NCBI GenBank assembly: GCA_009995705.1 | Contig: JAADBR010000140.1 | Location: 1-29,179 of the forward strand | Direction: 5' to 3' | Source: Microcystis aeruginosa W13-11 | GTDB taxonomy: Bacteria; Cyanobacteriota; Cyanobacteriia; Cyanobacteriales; Microcystaceae | DNA length: 29,179 nucleotides | Part shown: in pieces, positions 8,657 to 15,677 of the stretch | Layout of the letters: each line of letters begins with the position of its first letter | Numbering within the stretch: the stretch's first letter is position 1 | The notes under the pieces: generated by a model | Seen by the model: only the letters and a program-made list of their open reading frames with translations | What the model was told of the DNA's origin: nothing | The model's database searches: none | Program-made: the position numbers and the translations under genes

Positions 8657-8798
8657 AAGTAGCTGGTTATAATTAAATTGAAGATAGATTTTGGATTCGA
8701 TCCCCCCTTAATCCCCCCTTGATAAGGGGGGTGTCGATCCCCCCTTAATCCCCCCTTGATAAGGGGGGTGTCTGACAGTTTTTAACACCTAACTACTT
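8657..8798 (+). repeat. Dispersed MITE-like repeat, copy 2 (142 bp)
   Basis: The repeat starts AAGTAGCTGGTTATAATTAA and ends CACCTAACTACTT, so its ends are imperfect inverted repeats. The core holds an exact tandem duplication of a 37-bp unit (8698-8734 and 8735-8771), itself built from CCCCCCTTAAT, CCCCCCTTGAT and AAGGGGGG. Each unit can fold into a C-rich/G-rich hairpin. It is the same family as 2934-3074, in opposite orientation. It lies 56 bp after dnaN and may end its transcripts. Confidence 0.8.
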
Positions 8799-8893
8799 AT
8801 TGAATCCTATTTTCTCGCCAAAGGATTGGGTTTATTTTCTCTATTTTGGCGATATACTGTTGATAATTGAACAACTTCACGGATTGAATTGAT

Positions 8894-9631
8894 ATGTTAT
8901 TATCTACTCCTGAAACAATTCAGCATATTCTTTGGCAAGGACAACTAGAATTGGATAGCGAAGAAATTAAGGAAGAAAATTTTAGACTTATCTCACTTCC
9001 CTCACCGCCCAGCTATGTACCAACTGTTAGCATCGGACAACCAGAAGTTTGGCCATTAGCTGAACTTTATTCTGGTGCAATTCCCTCTTGGTTAGAGGTA
9101 AAACAGAATGAGGCACAGTTTTTTTTAGTCCGTTTTGCCTGTTCTCTTCGTAATAGTGGAGAAGATAAATTTCAAATTACTCAAGCTAAATTTTCTGTTG
9201 ATTTACTGCCCGATAATCAACAAAACCGGGCTATTGCTTTTGATCTATATCCGTTAGAAATCAATCAGGAAATCAAGCGTAACTGTAAAGTTAGTCTGTC
9301 CCCCAATATCAAGTTTAAGGAAGCTCAGGCAAGTTTAGGAGGAACAGATTTTGCCCTAGAATACCCCGAATTACAACCAACAATTATAGCGACAGGAGTT
9401 GGGGAATATAAGGCTGATTGGGAATATCGAAAAGCACAGGGAAAAGGAGTTCAAGGAAGTAAATTTATGCACATGATTGTCAAAGTCCCTAATAATATGC
9501 AATTGGTGAGGACTAAGTTAAATTTAACTGCCCGCTTGGAACAAAATGGTAATCCCTTAGTTAAATGGCTTTTTAAAACTGACATTAAAAAAGTGCCAAG
9601 CGATTGCTTAATAGTCAATTTAATTGGCTAA
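8894..9631 (+). CDS. Hypothetical protein, 245 aa
   Basis: I recognise no family. The protein is soluble, with no signal peptide or membrane span, and appears beta-rich with many alternating hydrophobic residues (FFLVRFACSLRNSG, SKFMHMIVKVP, LNLTARLEQNGNPLVKWLF). The N-terminal 60 residues contain LWQGQLELDSEEI and a proline-rich LPSPPSYVP stretch. The C-terminus ends in a hydrophobic VNLIG. It starts at ATG 8894 without a strong ribosome-binding site. The gene ends 3 bp before the convergent peptidase fragment. A link to the peptidase or the 1080-aa protein is possible by position only. Confidence 0.65.
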   Translation: MLLSTPETIQHILWQGQLELDSEEIKEENFRLISLPSPPSYVPTVSIGQPEVWPLAELYSGAIPSWLEVKQNEAQFFLVRFACSLRNSGEDKFQITQAKFSVDLLPDNQQNRAIAFDLYPLEINQEIKRNCKVSLSPNIKFKEAQASLGGTDFALEYPELQPTIIATGVGEYKADWEYRKAQGKGVQGSKFMHMIVKVPNNMQLVRTKLNLTARLEQNGNPLVKWLFKTDIKKVPSDCLIVNLIG

Positions 9632-9634
9632 TAT

Positions 9635-9970
9635 TTACTCAATTCTTACATCAATAAATGCTTGAGAAATAGCGTCTAATTGGACTTCTATATGAGGAGA
9701 ATCTGTTAGTAATTCTTGGGCTTCTTCTTCAAATACTCTACGACTATCAAGGAAGTAATCGAGCGCAGAAATAGATTTCAGAACAGCACCGAATAGCTTA
9801 AGAGCAAATTCGCCATTAAAAAGAGGCTCTCCATCGATGACAGTGTTATGAATTGTCATCAATCGATAAAAAGCATGACTATGAATCAAGGAAAGTTCGT
9901 GATAATCCTTGGCCGTAGTTCGATCATTTATTTGTATTTGTTGATAGACATTCCCTGCATCTGTAAACCT
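9635..9970 (-). pseudogene. C-terminal fragment of an M4 (thermolysin-family) metallopeptidase
   Basis: The reading frame runs from the edge of the inserted element at 9971 to a stop at 9635. TTG 9889 is only the first start-like codon in it. The peptide resembles the C-terminal domain of M4 peptidases. H-E-L-S, then IHSHAFYRL, has the same His-to-Tyr spacing (11 residues) as the His231 region of thermolysin (HINSGIINKAAY). GEFALKLFGAVLKS and the terminal VQLDAISQAFIDVRI match the end of the family. Taking out the element at 9971-10067, with one TA copy, joins this frame to QLDTLLSL encoded upstream at about 10068-10094. It belongs to the catalytic ORF at 10178-10765 and is probably not translated on its own. 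Confidence 0.68.
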
Positions 9971-10067
9971 TATAGCGGTATGCAGTCGAATGAGGTATAC
10001 TGCAACAAGCTATAAGTCAGTCTAGGCAAGACTTTGTCTGTATCTCACTCAAGCGAATACCGCTATA
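9971..10067 (-). mobile_element. 93-bp TA-flanked MITE, copy A
   Basis: An element of 93 bp is flanked by TA on both sides (97 bp with both TA copies). The outer 11 bases of its ends, TATAGCGGTAT with the TA, are identical inverted repeats. The similarity extends imperfectly to about 30 bp (23 of 30). Its reverse complement is identical, base for base, to copy C at 22923-23019. It carries no ORF. TA duplication is typical of the IS630/Tc1/mariner group. It interrupts the M4 peptidase frame. Confidence 0.88.
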
Positions 10068-10102
10068 AAGAAAGTAATGTATCTAATTGTCTCATCGATC
10101 CG

Positions 10103-10168
10103 CAGCAATTCTCATTTTAAGGTTTCATGACATTAAAACCCTTGCACCTAGAGGGGTTAATAATTCTT
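10103..10168. repeat. Solo end of the CAGCAATTCTCATTT element family
   Basis: CAGCAATTCTCATTT at 10103-10117 is identical to the 15-bp terminal inverted repeat of the 210-bp element at 18324-18533. No partner end is visible nearby. The bases up to about 10168 carry stops in all frames read from the peptidase, so they look like a truncated element remnant. The inner boundary is uncertain. Confidence 0.5.
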
Positions 10169-10177
10169 AACGAATCT

Positions 10178-10765
10178 CTAGATCGCTGAAACAACGCAAA
10201 ATCGTTTCAAAATCCAATAAGAACGATTATCCCTATAATAGTTACGCACTAAAACCGCAAATATATCACAAAAAGATTCTTCAAGGGCATTTTTTTCTGA
10301 AAACTCATCATCTTTCCGTCGTATTTTTTCTGGAGACTGACTACACTCACTATTAATTTCTTCCTCAATTTGCTGAATTAAACCATGACAAAATTCATGA
10401 GCTACTACTGTGATATCGGTTCCATAGGAGCGGTTTCTGTCATTAATGTCTCTTTGTCCAAATAAAGCCCGTCTAGTTGTACGTCCCCATCCAGCAGGGT
10501 GATAGTTACCATATTTGTCTTTAACATTAACATTAATGATAGCTTCATATCTATCTAGTGGTTTGTTGAAGTTATCATCGATAAACTGGGCAACGGTTTC
10601 AACATTAGAACGAGCTTGTTGGCAAAAATCGCGACAAAGATCATCGACTAATCCGTAATCAGTGAGAATGATATTACGGGAATAATCTTTATATCTCAAA
10701 TTATAAGTTCGTGAAAGCCCATAGTTACCATTAGATGGTGCGTCATTGCATTCTGTGCAGACCAT
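10178..10765 (-). CDS. M4-family metallopeptidase, catalytic N-terminal half (truncated)
   Basis: This 195-aa ORF carries the zinc-binding HEFCH motif (H123, E124, H127) in VVAHEFCHGL. The glutamate-bearing LEESFCDIF (E163 as third zinc ligand) corresponds to NEAISDIF of thermolysin. The family would continue for over 100 more residues, including the catalytic His. Those residues are encoded at 9635-9970, beyond two element insertions. A shift of frame near residue 184 restores YWDFETILRCFSDLEIR before a stop, so the last residues here are probably frameshifted. There is no signal peptide and no propeptide. The propeptide is in a separate ORF upstream (11131-11835). ATG 10765 is preceded by its own pair of palindromic sites. 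It is likely inactive as it stands. Confidence 0.7.
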   Translation of the reverse strand: MVCTECNDAPSNGNYGLSRTYNLRYKDYSRNIILTDYGLVDDLCRDFCQQARSNVETVAQFIDDNFNKPLDRYEAIINVNVKDKYGNYHPAGWGRTTRRALFGQRDINDRNRSYGTDITVVAHEFCHGLIQQIEEEINSECSQSPEKIRRKDDEFSEKNALEESFCDIFAVLVRNYYRDNRSYWILKRFCVVSAI

Positions 10766-10841
10766 AAGTTTTTGCCCCCGATAAATTCATAAGTTCCAGT
10801 CAGTGCTTAAGTAACTAATCATAGTTAAAAAGTCGATTAAT

Positions 10842-10885
10842 GTACAATATGTACGCAAAACAGTCGATTTACGCACAATCTGTAC
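10842..10885. promoter_or_regulatory. Pair of GTACA-N3-TGTAC palindromes upstream of the M4 catalytic ORF
   Basis: GTACA-ATA-TGTAC (10842-10854) is perfect. GCACA-ATC-TGTAC (10873-10885) has one mismatch. The sites are exactly 31 bp apart, three helical turns, and the nearer one is 76 bp upstream of ATG 10765. The spacing of five bases between GTAC cores differs from the four in the cyanobacterial LexA consensus as I know it. The rest of 10766-11130 holds no gene. Confidence 0.55.
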
Positions 10886-11065
10886 ATAAACCACTTTTCT
10901 ACTGATTTCACTAAGCACCGTTGCTCTCTACAGTAAAATTGCTAAAATTTAAGCAAGTCAAAACTACAGAAAGAAGATGGATAAAATACCCGTGTATTTC
11001 CCGTCAAAAAGTGAGTTATATTTAAATAATGCAAAAAAAGCTTACCAAAACCAGCCGAATAGTTA

Positions 11066-11087
11066 GGGATATTTTGGCAAATATCTC
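11066..11087 (-). terminator. Possible hairpin after the M4 propeptide gene
   Basis: GATATTT and AAATATC pair around TGGC and are extended by G-T and G-C pairs. The hairpin lies 44 bp downstream of the propeptide stop. No U-run follows, so termination is only a possibility. Confidence 0.25.
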
Positions 11088-11130
11088 CAAACGATAGACA
11101 GTTTGGCAGTAGGTTATGGACAGAACCCTT

Positions 11131-11835
11131 TTAGCAGAAGGTTCTCAAATTTGAGAGTTCGAGTATTATCTGACCTGTGTGGGCATCTATCACATAATCA
11201 GTTAATTCCAGTGATGTTCCAACAGATTTTTCGCCACTGGTTGGAGCCATAACTTTAATATTCGTAACATAAACAAGTCTCCATTCACCTAGCTTGTGAC
11301 TGGAGCCATTAGAAAAGTGTTTGAAATAATAGTAAAGCTGGGGATTAATATCACAATCCTTTAGGGCCTCTGGGGAAATAGGCTCACCCTTCTTAAGACA
11401 ATATTTGCTTATCGAATCTTTTAGATCTTTTTCAGTAACTTTCGGATTTTTGTCAGGAAATCCTTTTTTTACAGCTTCATCTTGAGCAACTTCAGACGAG
11501 TTTGCAAACAAAAATTTATCGTCTTCGTCTAAATCAACAATGATCGAGGAGCCGTATAAAGGGATACCTTGGTGTCGGAGGCGATATTTGAATTTGAATG
11601 CTTGAGTAAATTTCGATTGATACTTATCTACAAGTTCAAATTCAACTGGCAAATCCGTGGACCATTGGACTTGCTGAGTGTCCCTCGGCTCGGGTTTGGG
11701 CTGAAGGCTTTTGGGCGGAGGGCTAGTGAAATAGCTCCACTCCTCCTCTGCGCCACCGGGTGAACCCGAGCGAGACAACTCAATTGCTCTATGTTCTAAT
11801 TCAGTTGTTTTTTTCTTTTCTAACTGTTTTGGCAT
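11131..11835 (-). CDS. Stand-alone M4 peptidase propeptide (FTP/PepSY-like)
   Basis: This 234-aa protein resembles the propeptide of thermolysin-type peptidases. An FTP-like segment lies at about residues 78-125 (FKYRLRHQGIPLYGSSIIVD, then DKFLFANSS). A PepSY-like segment follows at about 165-228 (YYYFKHFSNG, GEWRLVYVTNIKVM, LTDYVIDAHTGQIIL). In this family the propeptide is normally fused in front of the catalytic domain and acts as chaperone and inhibitor. Here the ORF ends with a stop before any catalytic domain, and the catalytic half starts 365 bp further on with its own upstream sites. There is no signal peptide: residues 1-60 are charged and contain SRSGSPGG and a Pro-rich PKPEP stretch. 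Cytoplasmic action is inferred. Confidence 0.7.
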   Translation of the reverse strand: MPKQLEKKKTTELEHRAIELSRSGSPGGAEEEWSYFTSPPPKSLQPKPEPRDTQQVQWSTDLPVEFELVDKYQSKFTQAFKFKYRLRHQGIPLYGSSIIVDLDEDDKFLFANSSEVAQDEAVKKGFPDKNPKVTEKDLKDSISKYCLKKGEPISPEALKDCDINPQLYYYFKHFSNGSSHKLGEWRLVYVTNIKVMAPTSGEKSVGTSLELTDYVIDAHTGQIILELSNLRTFC

Positions 11836-11853
11836 TTTACAATCACTGCAAAG

Positions 11854-11873
11854 GTGTTACAAAGTGTTACAAA
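11854..11873. repeat. Tandem decamer GTGTTACAAA x2 in the propeptide gene leader
   Basis: Two exact head-to-tail copies lie 19-38 bp upstream of ATG 11835 on the other strand. They could be a regulatory or leader element, or chance in an AT-rich region. Confidence 0.3.
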
Positions 11874-11924
11874 AACGACATAAAATAACCTTTTACACTT
11901 ATTCTGACGAAAATTGTCGAAGAT

Positions 11925-12009
11925 GTACATTATGTAAAGAATATTTTTTCAGTGTGTACAAACAGTAACAGAGTTAAAAATTTTTCGTATTTTATTGTAC
12001 AAAATGTAC
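11925..12009. promoter_or_regulatory. GTACA-N3-TGTAC palindrome cluster between the propeptide gene and the 1080-aa gene
   Basis: Sites: GTACA-TTA-TGTAA (11925-11937, one mismatch), a weak GTACA-AAC-AGTAA (11956-11968), and a perfect GTACA-AAA-TGTAC (11997-12009). The first two are again 31 bp apart, and the nearest is 89 bp from ATG 11835, close to the 76 bp at the catalytic ORF. The cluster lies in the 431-bp divergent region shared with the gene at 12267. No gene is seen in the rest of that region. Confidence 0.55.
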
Positions 12010-12266
12010 ATACAAAAACCGCCCTCACCAGTTCAGTGATTGATACCCCATCGGTCTCTTCGTTCATCATCAACCTCTTTCCTACAATCATCTACAGGGT
12101 TGCACTACGAAGGCTAACAAACCAATTACTGATAATTTTAACAAGGTTTACAAAAATTAATGCAGATTTTTTATGCACATCCTCCAGATTAGCCTGTATT
12201 ATATGAACATAACTATTGATCAAAACGGGCGTCTAGGGCTGAATCATCAGACTAACATCTAAACCT

Positions 12267-15200
12267 ATGAGCGATCTGGACACAGAAAATCAAAGACAAA
12301 GCGATGAAGACCGAAAAAGAGATGCTGCGGTGTATTTGCATCTCCTCAACAATCTGACCGATTTGGACATTAGTGAGGATAATCCCAAACCGAATGAGTA
12401 CAAAATAGCCAAACAATGGGGACAAAATCGCATTTTTGTCCGGCGAGTGCTGCGTTCGGTGATGGGAGAGCGTTACCAAGAAAAGGAACGGGAGGAGCGG
12501 ATACCCAGTTTAAGCTTGGGGAAATTAGTTACTATTCTTACCTCACTGGAGGCTTATTGGCAAGGAGAGTCAGCCAAAAATAAGGATAGTTTAGCCCAGA
12601 AAATGATCAATAAGTTTACCCAACAAGAAAAAGAACGAGTTCTCAAAAAATATGCACAGTTATCTCTGGATGAAAGGGATAAATTGAAATTACTTGTTCA
12701 TCCCGAAGCTGGTTTACTTGAGCAGTTAAAAGAGATCATTATCGATAAAATACAGCAGGATTCCCTAGACGTTGTTAGCTTTTATAAACAGGCCATTAAT
12801 CTATACAGTTCCCAAAAACAACAACACAGTTACCTAAAATCTCTTGACCCAAATGATAATCAAAATCTAGATGAATCTTTAAAGCTAGTTAATCAGATTA
12901 TAGAGTATATTCAACCCCGATTAAAAAAATATTATCAGCATTTATCAACAAACTCAGAGCAGGAAATTATCAAGGATTTGGTTGATAAGATTTTAAGAGA
13001 AGTGAGCCGGACAGAATTTCAAGCTGGACTCAGACAAATTAAAACTGTTGTCGGGCAATGTCCAGATTTTGTTAAGAATAATTTAACTAGCGATTCCATA
13101 TCCAATCTCTTTTTGGAAAGCCTGAGCAATTCAATTATTAAAAATAATTTATTAGGAGATAAATTTCCAGTTTATATCGACTATTTAGAAATTGAGAAAG
13201 TCAAACCTCTGCCCCTAAAATTATACCGAGGCAAAACAGGTTTAATCAATACCGATTTTCTCGATGATTCTGAAGATGAAAATGAGTATTATGCTCAAGG
13301 ATTAGAAAAACAGATAGCCTATAGGGTGCGAGTGTATTTTTATGTCTATCCCCCGGAGAACTGGAAACCAAAACCAACCTTAGAAGAAAAAGAAATTAGC
13401 CAATTTTTCAAGCAAGAAGAATCAAACAATCGATTAGAATTTTGTGAAGAAGTGGTAGGTGTGGGCAGTCCTATCGCCCATATTACCACCGCAATTAATC
13501 GATTTTTGTTTGAGGGGATAGATATTTTGAAAAAGCCAGAAGGAGAAGGCTATCTGCCTGTCACCCAAAAAATAGTCAGTGAAGATAAAGTGATTGGCAA
13601 TACAAGAAATAGTGCTGTTTGGTCTTATTCTCTGGTTAAGTTATGTAAACAAAAAGATGTAAAAAACTCTCTAAAAGATGAAATTGATTATAATCAAATT
13701 GTCGCCGATCAAGAATTAGCAACAGGAGAATTTTACGGATTCGATCTTCTAGAATCTGCCGCTAAGTCTGCCCTTCACGCTCGACTGAGAGCTATTGAAA
13801 AAACGGGAATTGATTCTCAGCAATATCTACAACAACTTTGTGAGAGGATTGAGGAAAAATATATACTAGAAAAAGCAGAAAAATGGATAAAATTCTACCC
13901 TTTCTCTCTCAGGGCTATGCAAGATTATTTAGAAAAAAAGCTGTTTAAGGATAAATATCGCAATTGGGATGAGAGAAATTTCAAGGAAGTTAATAATAAT
14001 CAAGCTTGGAGTAGGGTGGCCTATGAAGCACATTTGGCAATTACTCAAGTATATCTTCAAGAAGGTCTCTATCGTATTGCAAAAAAATATCTTGAGGTTA
14101 TTAAACCCCATATCGAAGATGGACGACTAGACGATAAACTATTAGTTAGTCTCTACCATATCTGTCTATTTGATTATCATTTTTATACAGACCTTGAAGA
14201 TGAGGAACGTGACCATCAAGAAAGGGGTTCTGCAATTCGTAAAGCTGAAGAATGTTTGAACATTGCTGAAGAATATTTGCAGGAATATTTGAAAGAATAC
14301 GCAATAATTGGTGAATACTCTCAAACTAATGTTCATCCTTTTTTCTATTATTTATCTCGTATCTATTCTCACCGCGCCAAAATTTATATCTTTTTTCCTT
14401 ACATTGCTCAATTACACAGTCCCAAAACTCATTTATTAATTGAACCTCTTCGTCTCTTAGAAAAAGCTCGTATTTATGCGGCTAGAGACGGTGATGCTAA
14501 TTACTATGCTTACTGGACAGTGTATCAAATTTGGTCTTATTTAATCACTGCTTATGTCGGAGACACCAATCGATTAACGGAAAAATTTAGCCGTCAGAAT
14601 TGTCTAGAATGGGCCGAACGTTTAATTAAAAATGCTCTTGATTGTTATGGAGAGCGAGGCAGAAAATCTTATCAACAGATAAAAAATTATAGTGGTAAAC
14701 AGACAGAGTTTGTTATATCAAATATAGTTTATGAAAAATACAATGATATTTATGTGCAAACCATTCCCCCAATTATTGAAATCGGAAAGGGCAGCAGCCA
14801 CTTAGACGAGTTTTATCAAGAAATACTTAAATCTAGTCAATCTCAAGAAAAAATTATACAGCTACCCATGTCAGCATTAACTTACCTTGACTCAAATTCA
14901 GATAATAAAGTTTATTTATTTGGTATTCACGCTAGTCTTCTTTTATTTGGGTTGGGACTGGTGGAACTTTGTAAAGATAATCAGGAAGAAGGATTAGAAG
15001 AACGTATTCTTATGGCGATGAAAAGGTTTACTTTAGGAGCGGCAATTGCATCTGAGGGAACAGTGGATGCAAAAGAAAAAGAAGAAACCTATCTTCAGCG
15101 AATATTTACCGAGCAAAAGCCAAATAAAGGTCAAAAAATGCCCGAAGATTTTCAAATTAGAGGCTTATATCCTCACCGATTAACTCAGTTTACTGCTAAG

Positions 15201-15509
15201 GGGAAAATTTTTGCGGCAACCTGTCGAGTAATTCTCCTTTTGTATAACTACAAAAAATATAGTAGCTATTGGCCAGAGGTCGCCTATCTTTTGAATGATT
15301 TACACGATGCTCAAACTATTATAAGATCAAATAATCCTGATTATTCTTTGGGACAAAATCGCTATAGTGGTCATCTAGAACAACAATTTAAAGGGGTTAA
15401 AAGTTACTTGGAAAGTCAGAAAAATTCTGGCAAATCAGGTTCTTTAGAGGAAATTAGAACCAGAATTGTTACTGATATATTTAAAATACTTCGCGGCGAC
15501 AAAGTGTAA
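12267..15509 (+). CDS. Large helical-repeat protein with possible N-terminal HTH, 1080 aa
   Basis: I do not recognise this family. The protein is large, soluble, highly charged and mostly helical, with no membrane span, signal peptide or NTPase motif. Residues 44-66 (EYKIAKQWGQNRIFVRRVLR) could form a helix-turn-helix. The body contains TPR-like pairs of helices, clearest near residues 576-625 (AWSRVAYEAHLAITQVYLQ then YRIAKKYLEVIKPH). A more beta-like stretch lies around 305-380 (FPVYIDYLEIEKV, IAYRVRVYFYVYPPEN). It is divergent from the M4 propeptide gene, and the intervening region holds repeated palindromes. A regulator with a solenoid sensor body is a reasonable guess. A structural or effector protein is also possible. 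Confidence 0.6.
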   Translation: MSDLDTENQRQSDEDRKRDAAVYLHLLNNLTDLDISEDNPKPNEYKIAKQWGQNRIFVRRVLRSVMGERYQEKEREERIPSLSLGKLVTILTSLEAYWQGESAKNKDSLAQKMINKFTQQEKERVLKKYAQLSLDERDKLKLLVHPEAGLLEQLKEIIIDKIQQDSLDVVSFYKQAINLYSSQKQQHSYLKSLDPNDNQNLDESLKLVNQIIEYIQPRLKKYYQHLSTNSEQEIIKDLVDKILREVSRTEFQAGLRQIKTVVGQCPDFVKNNLTSDSISNLFLESLSNSIIKNNLLGDKFPVYIDYLEIEKVKPLPLKLYRGKTGLINTDFLDDSEDENEYYAQGLEKQIAYRVRVYFYVYPPENWKPKPTLEEKEISQFFKQEESNNRLEFCEEVVGVGSPIAHITTAINRFLFEGIDILKKPEGEGYLPVTQKIVSEDKVIGNTRNSAVWSYSLVKLCKQKDVKNSLKDEIDYNQIVADQELATGEFYGFDLLESAAKSALHARLRAIEKTGIDSQQYLQQLCERIEEKYILEKAEKWIKFYPFSLRAMQDYLEKKLFKDKYRNWDERNFKEVNNNQAWSRVAYEAHLAITQVYLQEGLYRIAKKYLEVIKPHIEDGRLDDKLLVSLYHICLFDYHFYTDLEDEERDHQERGSAIRKAEECLNIAEEYLQEYLKEYAIIGEYSQTNVHPFFYYLSRIYSHRAKIYIFFPYIAQLHSPKTHLLIEPLRLLEKARIYAARDGDANYYAYWTVYQIWSYLITAYVGDTNRLTEKFSRQNCLEWAERLIKNALDCYGERGRKSYQQIKNYSGKQTEFVISNIVYEKYNDIYVQTIPPIIEIGKGSSHLDEFYQEILKSSQSQEKIIQLPMSALTYLDSNSDNKVYLFGIHASLLLFGLGLVELCKDNQEEGLEERILMAMKRFTLGAAIASEGTVDAKEKEETYLQRIFTEQKPNKGQKMPEDFQIRGLYPHRLTQFTAKGKIFAATCRVILLLYNYKKYSSYWPEVAYLLNDLHDAQTIIRSNNPDYSLGQNRYSGHLEQQFKGVKSYLESQKNSGKSGSLEEIRTRIVTDIFKILRGDKV

Positions 15510-15599
15510 GCTGCCCACCCACTTAAATTACTTGTTGAGATGAGGCACTCTTGCAACAGTAAAGGGATTGGGGGAGATTCAGCCAATCTAAGGATAGGG

Positions 15600-15666
15600 G
15601 GGGTTAAAATGCGTCTTAGCTTAAAACCCCAGACCCTACACCCTGTCCTCACGAAAAACTTTTTCG
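15600..15666. terminator. Hairpins between the 1080-aa gene and the convergent oxidoreductase gene
   Basis: GGGGTT (15600-15605) can pair with AACCCC (15625-15630). CGAAAA (15652-15657) pairs with TTTTCG (15661-15666). Both lie between two convergent stops (15509 and 15678). These are weak terminator candidates. Confidence 0.3.
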
Positions 15667-15677
15667 GCAAATCCTAA

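Noticed and set aside
8698..8771. CRISPR-like repeat
   Set aside because: Only two directly adjacent 37-bp copies without spacers. It is a tandem duplication inside a dispersed repeat.
10842..12009. GTACA palindromes as LexA boxes
   Set aside because: The cyanobacterial LexA consensus has four bases between the GTAC cores. These sites have five, and the neighbouring genes are not SOS genes.
11952..12206. 84-codon + frame between the propeptide gene and the 1080-aa gene
   Set aside because: It runs through the palindromic sites and has no protein-like pattern or ribosome-binding site.
15416..15670. 84-codon minus frame overlapping the end of the 1080-aa gene
   Set aside because: It is mostly antisense to a coding region and includes candidate terminator hairpins.
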